64,000 nt of DNA from Apostichopus japonicus (Eukaryota > Echinodermata > Holothuroidea > Aspidochirotida > Stichopodidae), in assembly GCF_037975245.1 (NCBI RefSeq), contig NC_092581.1:136501-200500 (forward strand). Direction: 5' to 3'. The notes under the pieces were generated by a model. It was not told where the DNA came from, did no database searches, and saw only the letters and a list, made by a program, of their open reading frames with translations. Of this stretch, positions 1 through 14,900 are shown piece by piece (position 1 is the first letter of the stretch; every line of letters starts with the position of its first letter). The position numbers and the translations under genes are program-made.

Positions 1-319
1 GTGCTCTGTACCTCGAGAGCGTGACGTATTTTGGATCGCGGGCTCGAGACCAGGTGGGGGCAGTTTGCTTTTGCCGCGATCTTATACGGTCTCTGGAACT
101 TTAAGTATTAGAAACGAACATAGATTTATATCAACTGCTGTCGTGGCGCGGTTGGTTGTGCTCTGTACCTCGAGAGCGTGACGTATTTTGGATCGCGGGC
201 TCGAGACCAGGCCAGCGCAGTTTGCTTTTGCCTCGATCTTATACGGTCTCTGGAACTTTAAGTATTAGAAACGAACATAGATTTATATCAACTGCTGTCG
301 TGGCGCGGTTGGTTGTTCT

Positions 320-3300
320 GTACCTCGAGAGCGTGACGTATTTTGGATCGCGGGCTCGAGACCAGGTGGGGGCAGTTTGCTTTTGCCGCGATCTCATACG
401 GTCTCTGAGAACTTTAAGTATTAGAAACGAACATAGATTTATATCAACTGCTGTCGTGGCGCGGTTGGTTGCTCTGTACCTCGAGAGCGTGACGTATTTT
501 GGATCGCGGGCTCGAGACCAGGTGGGGGCAGTTTGCTTTTGTCGCGATCTTATACGGTCTCTGGGAACTTTAAGTATTAGAAACGAACATAGATTTATAT
601 CAACTGCTGTCGTGGCGCGGTTGATTGCTCTGTACCTCGAGAGCGTGACGTATTTTGGATCGCGGGCTCGAGACCAGGTGGGGGCAGTTTGCTTTTGCCG
701 CGATCTTATACGGTCTCTGGGAACTTTAAGTATTAGAAACGAACATAGATTTATATCAACTGCTGTCGTGGCGCGTTTGGTTGCTCTGTACCTCGAGAGC
801 GTAACGATTTTTGAATCGCGGGCTCGAGACCAGGTGGGGGCAGTTTGCTTTTGCCGCGATCTTATCCGATCTCTGGGAACTTTAAGTATTAGAAACGAAC
901 ATAGATTTATATCAACTGCTGTCGTGGCGCGGTTGGTTGCTCTGTACCTCGAGAGCGTGACGTATTTTGGATCGCGGGCTCCAGACCAGGTGGGAGCAGT
1001 TTGCTTTTGTCGCGATCTAATACGGTCTCTGGGAACTTTAAGTATTAGAAACGAACATAGATTTATATCAACTGCTGTCGTGGCGCGGTTGGTTGCTCTG
1101 TACCTCGAGAGCGTGACGTATTTTGGATCGCGGGCTCGAGACCAGGTGGGGGCAGTTTGCTTTTGCCGCGATCTTATACGGTCTCTGGGAACTTTAAGTA
1201 TTAGAAACGAACATAGATTTATATCAACTGCTGTCGTGGCGAGGTTGGTTGCTCTGTACCTGGAGAGCGTGACGTATTTTGGATCGCGGGCTCGAGACCA
1301 GGTGGGGGCAGTTTGCTTTTGCCGCGATCTCATACGGTCTCTGGAACTTTAAGTATTAGAAACGAACATAGATTTATATCAACTGCTGTCGTGGCGCGGT
1401 TGGTTGCTCTGTACCTCGAGAGCGTGACGTATTTTGGATCGCGGGCTCGAGACCAGGTGGGGGCAGTTTGCTTTTGCCGCGATCTTATACGGTCTCTGGG
1501 AACTTTAAGTATTAGAAACGAACATAGATTTATATCAACTGCTGTCGTGGCGCGGTTGGTTGCTCTGTACCTCGAGAGCGTGACGTATTTTGGATCGCGG
1601 GCTCGAGACCAGGTGGGGACAGTTTGCTTTTGCCGCGATCTCATACGGTCTCGGGAACTTTAAGTATTAGAAACGAACATAGATTTATATCAACTGCTGT
1701 CGTGGCGCGGTTGGTTGTGCTCTGTACCTCGAGAGCGTGACGTATTTTGGATCGCGGGCTCGAGACCAGGTGGGGGCAGTTTGCTTTTGCCGCGATCTGG
1801 TACGGTCTCTGGAACTTTAAGTATCAGAAACGAACATAGATTTATATCAACTGCTGTCGTGGCGCGGTTGGTTGCTCTGTACCTCGAGAGCGTGACGTAT
1901 TTTGGATCGCGGGCTCGAGACCAGGTGGGGGCAGTTTGCTTTTGCCGCGATCTCATACGGTCTCTGTGAACTTTAAGTATTAGAAACGAACATAGATTTA
2001 TATCAACTGCTGTCGTGGCGCGTTTGGTTGCTCTGTACCTCGAGAGCGTAACGATTTTTGGATCGCGGGTTCGAGACCAGGTGGGGGCAGTTTGCTTTTG
2101 TCGCGATCTTATACGGTCTCTTGGAACTTTAAGTATTAGAAACGAACATAGATTTATATCAACTGCTGTCGTGGCGCGGTTGATTGCTCTGTACCTCGAG
2201 AGCGTGACGATTTTTGGATCGCGGGCTCGAGACCAGGTGGGGGCAGTTTGCTTTTGCCGCGATCTTATACGGTCTCTGAGAACTTTAAGTATTAGAAACG
2301 AACATAGATTTATATCAACTGCTGTCGTGGCGCGGTTGGTTGCTCTGTACCTCGAGAGCGTGACGTATTTTGGATCGCGGGCTCGAGACCAGGTGGGGGC
2401 AGTTTGCTTTTGCCGCGATCTGGTACGGTCTCTGGAACTTTAAGTATTAGAAACGAACATAGATTTATATCAACTGCTGTCGTGGCGCGGTTGGTTGCTC
2501 TGTACCTCGAGAGCGTGACGTATTTTGGATCGCGGGCTCGAGACCAGGTGGGGGCAGTTTGCTTTTGCCGCGATCTTATACGGTCTCTGGGAACTTTAAG
2601 TATTAGAAACGAACATAGATTTATATCAACTGCTGTCGTGGCGCGTTTGGTTGCTCTGTACCTCGAGAGCGTAACGATTTTTGGATCGCGGGTTCGAGAC
2701 CAGGTGGGGGCAGTTTGCTTTTGCCGCGATCTTATACGGTCTCGGGAACTTTAAGTATTAGAAACGAACATAGATTTATATCAACTGCTGTCGTGGCGCG
2801 GTTGGTTGCTCTGTACCTCGAGAGCGTGACGTATTTTGGATCGCGGGCTCGAGACCAGGTGGGGGCAGTTTGCTTTTGCCGCGATCTTATACGGTCTCTG
2901 GGAACTTTAAGTATTAGAAACGAACATAGATTTATATCAACTGCTGTCGTGGCGCGTTTGGTTGCTCTGTACCTCGAGAGCGTAACGATTTTTGGATCGC
3001 GGGTTCGAGACCAGGTGGGGGCAGTTTGCTTTTGTCGCGATCTTATACGGTCTCTGGGAACTTTAAGTATTAGAAACGAACATAGATTTATATCAACTGC
3101 TGTCGTGGCGCGGTTGATTGCTCTGTACCTCGAGAGCGTGACGTATTTTGGATCGCGGGCTCGAGACCAGGTGGGGGCAGTTTGCTTTTGCCGCGATCTT
3201 ATACGGTCTCTGGGAACTTTAAGTATTAGAAACGAACATAGATTTATATCAACTGCTGTCGTGGCGCGTTTGGTTGCTCTGTACCTCGAGAGCGTAACGA

Positions 3301-6300
3301 TTTTTGGATCGCGGGCTCGAGACCAGGTGGGGGCAGTTTGCTTTTGCCGCGATCTTATCCGATCTCTGGAAACTTTAAGTATTAGAAACGAACATAGATT
3401 TATATCAACTGCTGTCGTGGCGCGGTTGGTTGCTCTGTACCTCGAGAGCGTGACGTATTTTGGATCGCGGGCTCAAGACCAGGTGGGAGCAGTTTGCTTT
3501 TGTCGCGATCTTATACGGTCTCTGGGAACTTTAAGTATTAGAAACGAACATAGATTTATATCAACTGCTGTCGTGGCGCGGTTGGTTGCTCTGTACCTCG
3601 AGAGCGTGACGTATTTTGGATCGCGGGCTCGAGACCAGGTGGGGGCAGTTTGCTTTTGCCGCGATCTTATACGGTCTCTGAGAACTTTAAGGATTAGAAA
3701 CGAACATAGATTTATATCAACTGCTGTCGTGGCGCGGTTGGTTGCTCTGTACCTCGAGAGCGTGACGTATTTTGGATCGCGGGCTCGAGACCAGGTGGGG
3801 GCAGTTTGCTTTTGCCGCGATCTTGTACGGTCTCTGGAACTTTAAGTATTAGAAACGAACATAGATTTATATCAACTGCTGTCGTGGCGCGGTTGGTTGC
3901 TCTGTACCTCGAGAGCGTGACGTAATTTGGATCGCGGGCTCGAGACCAGGTGGGGGCAGTTTGCTTTTGCCGCGATCTTATACGGTCTCGGGAACTTTAA
4001 GTATTAGAAACGAACATAGATTTATATCAACTGCTGTCGTGGCGCGGTTGGTTGCTCTGTACCTCGAGAGCGTGACGATTTTTGGATCGCGGGCTCGAGA
4101 CCAGGTGGGGGCAGTTTGCTTTTGCCGCGATCTGGTACGGTCTCTGGAACTTTAAGTATTAGAAACGAACATAGATTTATATCAACTGCTGTCGTGGCGC
4201 GGTTGGTTGCTCTGTACCTCGAGAGCGTGACGTATTTTGGATCGCGGGCTCGAGACCAGGTGGGGGCAGTTTGCTTTTGCCGCGATCTGGTACGGTCTCT
4301 GGGAACTTTAAGTATTAGAAACGAACATAGATTTATATCAACTGATGTCGTGGCGCGGTTGGTTGCTCTGTACCTCGAGAGCGTGACGTATTTTGGATCG
4401 CGGGCTCGAGACCAGGTGGGGCCAGTTTGCTTTTGCCGCGATCTTATCCGATCTCTGGAAACTTTAAGTATTAGAAACGAACATAGATTTATATCAACTG
4501 CTGTCGTGGCGCGGTTGGTTGCTTTGTACCTCGAGAGCGTGACGTATTTTGGATCGCGGGCTCAAGACCAGGTGGGAGCAGTTTGCTTTTGTCGCGATCT
4601 AATACGGTCTCTGGGAACTTTAAGTATTAGAAACGAACATAGATTTATATCAACTGCTGTCGTGGCGCGGTTGGTTGCTCTGTACCTCGAGAGCGTGACG
4701 TATTTTGGATCGCGGGCTCGAGACCAGGTGGGGGCAGTTTGCTTTTGCCGCGATCTTATACGGTCTCTGAGAACTTTAAGTATTAGAAACGAACATAGAT
4801 TTATATCAACTGCTGTCGTGGCGCGGTTGGTTGCTCTGTACCTCGAGAGCGTGACGTATTTTGGATCGCGGGCTCGAGACCAGGTGGGGGCAGTTTGCTT
4901 TTGCCGCGATCTTGTACGGTCTCTGAGAACTTTAAGTATTAGAAACGAACATAGATTTATATCAACTGCTGTCGTGGCGCGGTTGGTTGCTCTGTACCTC
5001 GAGAGCGTGACGTAATTTGGATCGCGGGCTCGAGACCAGGTGGGGGCAGTTTGCTTTTGCCGCGATCTTATACGGTCTCTGGAACTTTAAGTATTAGAAA
5101 CGAACATAGATTTATATCAACTGCTGTCGTGGCGCGGTTGGTTGCTCTGTACCTCGAGAGCGTGACGATTTTTGGATCGCGGGCTCGAGACCAGGTGGGG
5201 GCAGTTTGCTTTTGCCGCGATCTTATACGGTCTCTGGAACTTTAAGTATTAGAAACGAACATAGATTTATATCAACTGCTGTCGTGGCGCGGTTGGTTGC
5301 TCTGTACCTCGAGAGCGTGACGTATTTTGGATCGCGGGCTCGAGACCAGGTGGGGGCAGTTTGCTTTTGCCGCGATCTGGTACGGTCTCTGGGAACTTTA
5401 AGTATTAGAAACGAACATAGATTTATATCAACTGCTGTCGTGGCGCGGTTGGTTGCTCTGTACCTCGAGAGCGTGACGTATTTTGGATCGCGGGCTCGAG
5501 ACCAGGTGGGGGCAGTTTGCTTTTGCCGCGATCTGGTACGGTCTCTGGAACTTTAAGTATTAGAAACGAACATAGATTTATATCAACTGCTGTCGTGGCG
5601 CGGTTGGTTGCTCTGTACCTCGAGAGCGTGACGATTTTTGGATCGCGGGCTCGAGACCAGGTGGGGGCAGTTTGCTTTTGCCGCGATCTCATACGGTCTC
5701 TGGGAACTTTAAGTATTAGAAACGAACATAGATTTATATCAACTGCTGTCGTGGCGCGGTTGGTTGCTCTGTACCTCGAGAGCGTGACGTATTTTGGATC
5801 GCGGGCTCGAGACCAGGTGGGGGCAGTTTGCTTTTGCCGCGATCTTATACGGTCTCTGGGAACTTTAAGTATTAGAAACGAACATAGATTTATATCAACT
5901 GCTGTCGTGGCGCGTTTGGTTGCTCTGTACCTCGAGAGCGTAACGATTTTTGGATCGCGGGTTCGAGACCAGGTGGGGGCAGTTTGCTTTTGTCGCGATC
6001 TTATACGGTCTCTTGGAACTTTAAGTATTAGAAACGAACATAGATTGATATCAACTGCTGTCGTGGCGCGGTTGATTGCTCTGTACCTCGAGAGCGTGAC
6101 GATTTTTGGATCGCGGGCTCGAGACCAGGTGGGAGCAGTTTGCTTTTGCCGCGATCTTATACGGTCTCTGAGAACTTTAAGTATTGGAAACGAACATAGA
6201 TTTATATCAACTGCTGTCGTGGCGCGGTTGGTTGCTCTGTACCTCGAGAGCGTGACGTATTTTGGATCGCGGGCTCGAGACCAGGTGGGGGCAGTTTGCT

Positions 6301-8990
6301 TTTGCCGCGATCTGGTACGGTCTCTGGAACTTTAAGTATTAGAAACGAACATAGATTTATATCAACTGCTGTCGTGGCGCGGTTGGTTGCTCTGTACCTC
6401 GAGAGCGTGACGTATTTTGGATCGCGGGCTCGAGACCAGGTGGGGGCAGTTTGCTTTTGCCGCGATCTTATACGGTCTCTGGAACTTTAAGTATTAGAAA
6501 CGAACATATATTTATATCAACTGCTGTCGTGGCGCGGTTGGTTGCTCTGTACCTCGAGAGCGTGACGATTTTTGGATCGCGGGCTCGAGACCAGGTGGGG
6601 GCAGTTTGCTTTTGCCGCGATCTGGTACGGTCTCTGGAACTTTAAGTATTAGAAACGAACATAGATTTATATCAACTGCTGTCGTGGCGCGGTTGGTTGC
6701 TCTGTACCTCGAGAGCGTGACGTATTTTGGATCGCGGGCTCGAGACCTGGTGGGGGCAGTTTGCTTTTGCCGCGATCTTATACGGTCTCGGGAACTTTAA
6801 GTATTAGAAACGAACATAGATTTATATCAACTGCTGTCGTGGCGCGGTTGGTTGTGCTCTGTACCTCGAGAGCGTGACGTATTTTGGATCGCGGGCTCGA
6901 GACCAGGTGGGGGCAGTTTGCTTTTGCCGCGATCTTATACGGTCTCGGGAACTTTAAGTATTAGAAACGAACATAGATTTATATCAACTGCTGTCGTGGC
7001 GCGGTTGGTTGCTCTGTACCTCGAGAGCGTGACGTATTTTGGATCGCGGGCTCGAGACCAGGTGGGGGCAGTTTGCTTTTGCCGCGATCTTATACGGTCT
7101 CTGGGAACTTTAAGTATTAGAAACGAACATAGATTTATATCAACTGCTGTCGTGGCGCGTTTGGTTGCTCTGTACCTCGAGAGCGTAACGATTTTTGGAT
7201 CGCGGGCTCGAGACCAGGTGGGGGCAGTTTGCTTTTGTCGCGATCTTATACGGTCTCTGGGAACTTTAAGTATTAGAAACGAACATAGATTTATATCAAC
7301 TGCTGTCGTGGCGCGGTTGATTGCTCTGTACCTCGAGAGCGTGACGTATTTTGGATCGCGGGCTCGAGACCAGGTGGGGGCAGTTTGCTTTTGCCGCGAT
7401 CTTATACGGTCTCTGGGAACTTTAAGTATTAGAAACGAACATAGATTTATATCAACTGCTGTCGTGGCGCGTTTGGTTGCTCTGTACCTCGAGAGCGTAA
7501 CGATTTTTGGATCGCGGGCTCGAGACCAGGTGGGGGCAGTTTGCTTTTGCCGCGATCTTATCCGATCTCTGGAAACTTTAAGTATTAGAAACGAACATAG
7601 ATTTATATCAACTGCTGTCGTGGCGCGGTTGGTTGCTCTGTACCTCGAGAGCGTGACGTATTTTGGATCGCGGGCTCAAGACCAGGTGGGAGCAGTTTGC
7701 TTTTGTCGCGATCTAATACGGTCTCTGGGAACTTTAAGTATTAGAAACGAACATAGATTTATATCAACTGCTGTCGTGGCGCGGTTGGTTGCTCTGTACC
7801 TCGAGAGCGTGACGTATTTTGGATCGCGGGCTCGAGACCAGGTGGGGGCAGTTTGCTTTTGCCGCGATCTTATACGGTCTCTGAGAACTTTAAGTATTAG
7901 AAACGAACATAGATTTATATCAACTGCTGTCGTGGCGCGGTTGGTTGCTCTGTACCTCGAGAGCGTGACGTATTTTGGATCGCGGGCTCGAGACCAGGTG
8001 GGGGCAGTTTGCTTTTGCCGCGATCTTGTACGGTCTCTGGAACTTTAAGTATTAGAAACGAACATAGATTTATATCAACTGCTGTCGTGGCGCGGTTGGT
8101 TGCTCTGTACCTCGAGAGCGTGACGTATTTTGGATCGCGGGCTCGAGACCAGGTGGGGGCAGTTTGCTTTTGCCGCGATCTTATACGGTCTCTGGAACTT
8201 TAAGTATTAGAAACGAACATAGATTTATATCAACTGCTGTCGTGGCGCGGTTGGTTGCTCTGTACCTCGAGAGCGTGACGATTTTTGGATCGCGGGCTCG
8301 AGACCAGGTGGGGGCAGTTTGCTTTTGCCGCGATCTGGTACGGTCTCTGGAACTTTAAGTATTAGAAACGAACATAGATTTATATCAACTGCTGTCGTGG
8401 CGCGGTTGGTTGCTCTGTACCTCGAGAGCGTGACGTATTTTGGATCGCGGGCTCGAGACCAGGTGGGGGCAGTTTGCTTTTGCCGCGATCTGGTACGGTC
8501 TCTGGGAACTTTAAGTATTAGAAACGAACATAGATTTATATCAACTGCTGTCGTGGCGCGGTTGGTTGCTCTGTACCTCGAGAGCGTGACGTATTTTGGA
8601 TCGCGGGCTCGAGACCAGGTGGGGGCAGTTTGCTTTTGCCGCGATCTTATACGGTCTCTGTGAACTTTAAGTATTAGAAACGAACATAGATTTATATCAA
8701 CTGCTGTCGTGGCGCGGTTGGTTGCTCTGTACCTGGAGAGCGTGACGTATTTTGGATCGCGGGCTCGAGACCAGGTGGGGGCAGTTTGCTTTTGCCGCGA
8801 TCTGGTACGGTCTCTGGAACTTTAAGTATTAGAAACGAACATAGATTTATATCAACTGCTGTCGTGGCGCGGTTGGTTGCTCTGTACCTCGAGAGCGTGA
8901 CGTATTTTGGATCGCGGGCTCGAGACCAGGTGGGGGCAGTTTGCTTTTGCCGCGATCTCATACGGTCTCTGGAACTTTAATTATCATAAA
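320..8990 (+). repeat. Satellite sub-block A (155/156-bp monomers)
   Basis: Monomers here have GGTTGCTCTG in place of GGTTGTGCTCTG, which removes two bases. They alternate between 155 and 156 bp depending on CTGGAAC or CTGGGAAC/CTGAGAAC. Runs of 156-bp monomers keep one reading frame open for up to 398 codons. Diagnostic variants (ATTTTTGG for TATTTTGG, GGTTGATTG, CTCAAGACC) recur in the same order in separate stretches, for example around 2.7-3.85 kb and 6.9-8.05 kb, which shows block duplication. A few 157-bp-type junctions are interspersed near 1,708 and 6,850. Confidence 0.85.
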
Positions 8991-11900
8991 CGAACATAGA
9001 TTTATATCAACTGCTGTCGTGGCGCGGTTGGTTGTGCTCTGTACCTCGAGAGCGTGACGTATTTTGGATCGCGGGCTCGAGACCAGGCCAGCGCAGTTTA
9101 CTTTTGCAGCGATCTTATACGGTCTCTGGAACTTTAATTATCATAAACGAACATAGATTCATATCAACTGCTGTCGTGGCGCGGTTGGTTGTGCTCTGTA
9201 CCCCGAGAGCGTGACGTATTTTGGATCGCGGGCTCGAGACCAGGCCAGCGCAGTTTGCTTTTGCCGCGATCTTATACGGTCTCTGGAACTTTAAGTATTA
9301 GAAACGAACATAAACTATCAACTGCTGTCGTGGCGCGGTTGGTTGTGCTCTGTACCTCGAGAGCGTGACGTATTTTGGATCGCGGGCTCGAGACCAGGCC
9401 AGCGCAGTTTGCTTTTGCCGCGATCTTATACGGTCTCTGGAACTTTAAGTATTAGAAACGAACATAGATTGATATCAACTGCTGTCGTGGCGCGGTTGGT
9501 TGTGCTCTGTACCTCGAGAGCGTGACGTATTTTGGATCGCGGGCTCGAGAACAGGACAGCGCAGTTTGCTTTTGCCGCGATCTTATACGGTCTCTGGAAC
9601 TTTAAGTATTAGAAACGAACATAGATTTATATCAACTGCTGTCGTGGCGCGGTTGGTTGTGCTCTGTACCTCGAGAGCGTGACGTATTTTGGATCGCGGG
9701 CTCGAGAACAGGCCAGCGCAGTTTGCTTTTGCCGCGATCTCATACGGTCTCTGGAACTTTAAGTATTAGAAACGAACATAGATTTATATCAACTGCTGTC
9801 GTGGCGCGGTTGGTTGTGCTCTGTACCTCGAGAGCGTGACGTATTTTGGATCGCGGGCTCGAGACCAGGCCAGCGCAGTTTGCTTTTGCCTCGATCTTAT
9901 ACGGTCTCTGGAACTTTAAGTATTAGAAACGAACATAGATTTATATCAACTGCTGTCGTGGCGCGGTTGGTTGTGCTCTGTACCTCGAGAGCGTGACGTA
10001 TTTTGGATCGCGGGCTCGAGACCAGGTGGGGGCAGTTTGCTTTTGCCGCGATCTTATACGGTGTCTGGAACTTTAAGTATTAGAAACGAACATAGACTTA
10101 TATCAACTGCTGTCGTGGCGCGGTTGGTTGTGCTCTGTACATCGAGAACGTGACGTATTTTGGATCGCCGGCTCGAGACCAGGTGGGGGCAGTTTGCTTT
10201 TGCCGCGATCTGGTACGGTCTCTGGAACTTTAAGTATTAGAAACGAACATAGATTTATATCAACTGCTGTCGTGGCGCGGTTGGTTGTGCTCTGTACCTC
10301 GAGAGCGTGACGTATTTTGGATCGCGGGCTCGAGAACAGGCCAGCGCAGTTTGCTTTTGCCGCGATCTTATACGGTCTCTGGAACTTTAAGTATTAGAAA
10401 CGAACATAGATTTATATCAACTGCTGTCGTGGCGCGGTTGGTTGTGCTCTGTACCTCGAGAGCGTGACGTATTTTGGATCGCGGGCTCGAGACCAGGTAG
10501 GGGCAGTTTGCTTTTGCCGCGATCTTATACGGTCTCTGGAACTTTAAGTATTAGAAACGAACATAGATTTATATCAACTGCTGTCGTGGCGCGGTTGGTT
10601 GTGCTCTGTACCTCGAGAACGTGACGTATTTTGGATCGCGGGCTCGAGACCAGGTGGGGGCAGTTTGCTTTTGCCGCGATCTCATACGGTCTCTGGAACT
10701 TTAAGTATTAGAAACGAACATAGATTTATATCAACTGCTGTCGTGGCGCGGTTGGTTGTGCTCTGTACCTCGAGAGCGTGACGTATTTTGGAACGCGGGC
10801 TCGAGACCAGGCCAGCGCAGTTTGCTTTTGCCGCGATCTCATACGGTCTCTGGAACTTTAAGTATTAGAAACGAACATAGATTTATATCAACTGCTGTCG
10901 TGGCGCGGTTGGTTGTGCTCTGTACCTCGAGAGCGTGACGTATTTTGGATCGCGGGCTCGAGACCAGGTGGGGGCAGTTTGCTTTTGCCGCGATCTTATA
11001 CGGTCTCTGGAACTTTAAGTATTAGAAACGAACATAGATTTATATCAACTGCTGTCGTGGCGCGGTTGGTTGTGCTCTGTACCTCGAGAGCGAGACGTAT
11101 TTTGGATCGCGTGCTCGAGACCAGGTGGGGGCAGTTTGCTTTTGCCGCGATCTCATACGGTCTCTGGAACTTTAAGTATTAGAAACGAACATAGATTTAT
11201 ATCAACTGCTGTCGTGGCGCGGTTGGTTGTGCTCTGTACCTCGAGAGCGTGACGTATTTTGGATCGCGGGCTCGAGACCAGGCCAGCGCAGTTTGCTTTT
11301 GCCGCGATCCTATAAGGTATCTGGAACTTTAAGTATAAGAAACGAACATAGATTTATATCAACTGCTGTCGTGGCGCGGTTGGTTGAGCTCTGTACCTCG
11401 AGAGCGTGACGTATTTTGGATCGCCGGCTCGAGACCAGGTGGGGGCAGTTTGCTTTTGCCGCGATCTTATACGGTCTCTGGAACTTTAAGTATTAGAAAC
11501 GAACATAGATTTATATCAACTGCTGTCGTGGCGCGGTTGGTTGTGCTCTGTACCTCGAGAGCGTGACGTATTTTGGATCGCGGGCTCGAGACCAGGCCAG
11601 CGCAGTTTGCTTTTGCCGGGATCTTATACGGTCTCTGGAACTTTAAGTATTAGAAACGAACATAGATTTATATCAACTGCTGTCGTGGCGCGGTTGGTTG
11701 TGCTCTATACCTCGAGAGCATGACGTATTTTGGATCGCCGGCTCGAGACCAGGCCAGCGCAGTTTGCTTTTGCCGCGATCTTATACGGTCTCTGGAACTT
11801 TAAGTATTAGAAACGAACATAGATTTATATCAACTGCTGTCGTGGCGCGGTTGGTTGTGCTCTGTACCTCGAGAGCGTGACGTATTTTGGATCGCGGGCT

Positions 11901-14900
11901 CGAGACCAGGTGGGGGCAGTTTGCTTTTGCCTCGATCTTATACGGTCTCTGGAACTTTAAGTATTAGAAACGAACATAGATTTATATCAACTGCTGTCGT
12001 GGCGCGGTTGGTTGTGCTCTGTACCTCGAGAGCGTGACGTATTTTGGTCGCGGGCTCGAGACCAGGTGGGGGCAGTTTGCATTTGCCGCGATCTTATACG
12101 GTCTCTGGAACTTTAAGTATTAGAAACGAACATAGATTTATATCAACTGCTGTCGTGGCGCGGTTGGTTGTGCTCTGTACCTCGAGAGCGTGACGTATTT
12201 TGGATCGCGGGCTCGAGACCAGGCCAGCGCAGTTTGCTTTTGCCGCGATCTCATACGGTCTCTGGAACTTTAAGTATTAGAAACGAACATAGATTTATAT
12301 CAACTGCTGTCGTGGCGCTGTTGGTTGTGCTCTCTGTAACTCGAGAGCGTGACGTATTTTGGATCGCGGGCTCGAGACCAGGCCAGCGCAGTTTGCTTTT
12401 GCCGCGATCTTATACGGTCTCTGGAACTTTAAGTATTAGAAACGAACATAGATTTATATCAACTGCTGTCGTGGCGCGGTTGGTTGTGCTCAGTACCTCG
12501 AGAGCGTGACGTATTTTGGATCGCGGGCTCGAGACCAGGTGGGGGCAGTTTGCTTTTGCCGCGATCTTATACGGTGTCTGGAACTTTAAGTATTAGAAAC
12601 GAACATAGATTTATATCAACTGCTGTCGTGGCGCGGTTGGTTGTGCTCTGTACATCGAGAACGTGACGTATTTTGGATCGCCGGCTCGAGACCAGGTGGG
12701 GGCAGTTTGCTTTTGCCGCGATCTGTTACGGTCTCTGGAACTTTAAGTATTAGAAACGAACATAGATTTATATCAACTGCTGTCGTGGCGCGGTTGGTTG
12801 TGCTCTGTACCTCGAGAGCGTGACGTATTTTGGATCGTGGGCTCGAGACCAGGTAGGGGCAGTTTGCTTTTGCCGCGATCTTATACGGTCTCTGGAACTT
12901 TAAGTAATAGAAACGAACATAGATTTATATCAACTGCTGTCGTGGCGCGGTTGGTTGTGCTCTGTACCTCGAGAGCGTGACGTATTTTGGATCGCGAGCT
13001 CGAAAACAGGCCAGCGCAGTTTGCTGTTGCCGCGATCTTATACGGTCTCTGGAACTTTAAGTATTAGAAACGAACATAGATTTATATCAACTGCTGTCGT
13101 GGCGCGGTTGGTTGTTCTCTGTACCTCGAGAGCGTGACGTATTTTGGATCGCGGGCTCGAGACCAGGTAGGGGCAGTTTGCTTTTGCCGCGATCTCATAC
13201 GGTCTCTGGAACTTTAAGTATTAGAAACGAACATAGATTTATATCAACTGCTGTCGTGGCGCGGTTGGTTGTGCTCTGTACCTCGAGAGCGTGACGTATT
13301 TTGGATCGCGGGCTCGAGACCAGGTAGGGGTAGTTTGCTTTTGCCGCGATCTTATACGGTCTCTGGAACTTTAAGTATTAGAAACGAACATAGAATGATA
13401 TCAACTGCTGTCGTGGCGCGGTTGGTTGTGCTCTGTACCTCGAGAACGTGACGTATTTTGGATCGCGGGCTCGAGACCAGGTGGGGGCAGTTTGCTTTTG
13501 CCGCGATTTTATACGGTCTCTGGAACTTTAAGTATTAGAAACGAACATAGATTTATATCAACTGCTGTCGTGGCGCGGTTGGTTGTGCTCTGTACCTCGA
13601 GAGCGTGACGTATTTTGGAACGCGGGCTCGAGACCAGGCCAGCGCAGTTTGCTTTTGCCGCGATCTCATACGGTCTCTGGAACTTTAAGTATTAGAAACG
13701 AACATAGATTTATATCAACTGCTGTCGTGGCGCGGTTGGTTGTGCTCTGTACCTCGAGAGCGTGACGTATTTTGGATCGCGGGCTCGAGACCAGGTGGGG
13801 GCAGTTTGCTTTTGCCGCGATCTTATACGGTCTCTGGAACTTTAAGTATTAGAAACGAACATAGATTTATATCAACTGCTGTCGTGGCGCGGTTGGTTGT
13901 GCTCTGTACCTCGAGAGCGTGACGTATTTTGGATCGCGGGCTCGAGACCAGGTGGGGGCAGTTTGCTTTTGCCGCGATCCTATACGGTCTCTGGAACTTT
14001 AAGTATTAGAAACGAACATAGATTTATATCAACTGCTGTCGTGGCGCGGTTGGTTGTGCTCTGTACCTCGAGAGCGAGACGTATTTTGGATCGCGGGCTC
14101 GAGACCAGGCCAGCGCAGTTTGCTTTTGCCGCGATCTTATACGGTCTCTGGAACTTTAAGTATTAGAAACGAACATAGATTTATATCAACTGCTGTCGTG
14201 GCGCGGTTGGTTGTGCTCTGTACCTCGAGAGCGTGACGTATTTTGGATCGCGGGCTCGAGACCAGGCCAGCGCAGTTTGCTTTTGCCGCGATCCTATAAG
14301 GTATCTGGAACTTTAAGTATAAGAAACGAACATAGATTTATATCAACTGCTGTCGTGGCGCGGTTGGTTGTGCTCTGTACCTCGAGAACGTGACGTATTT
14401 TGGATCGCCGGCTCGAGACCAGGTGGGGGCAGTTTGCTTTTGCCGCGATCTCATACGGTCTCTGGAACTTTAAGTATTAGAAACGAACATAGATTTCAAT
14501 CAACTGCTGTCGTGGCGCGGTTGGTTGTGCTCTGTACCTCGAGAGCGTGACGTATTTTGGATCGCGGGCTCGAGAACAGGCCAGCGCAGTTTGCTTTTGC
14601 CGCGATCTCATACGGTCTCTGGAACTTTAAGTAATAGAAACGAACATAGATTTATATCAACTGCTGTCGTGGCGCGGTTGGTTGTGCTCTGTACCTCGAG
14701 AGCGTGACGTATTTTGGATCGCGAGCTCGAAAACAGGCCAGCGCAGTTTGCTTTTGCCGCGATCTCATACGGTCTCTGGAACTTTAAGTATTAGAAACGA
14801 ACATAGATTTATATCAACTGCTGTCGTGGCGCGGTTGGTTGTGCTCTGTACCTCGAGAGCGTGACGTATTTTGGATCGCGGGCTCGAGACCAGGTAGGGG

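Noticed and set aside
156-1352. 398-codon ORF in the satellite as a real protein gene
   Set aside because: It is made of eight near-identical 52-codon units, the opposite strand is equally open, and neighbouring 155- or 157-bp monomers break the frame.
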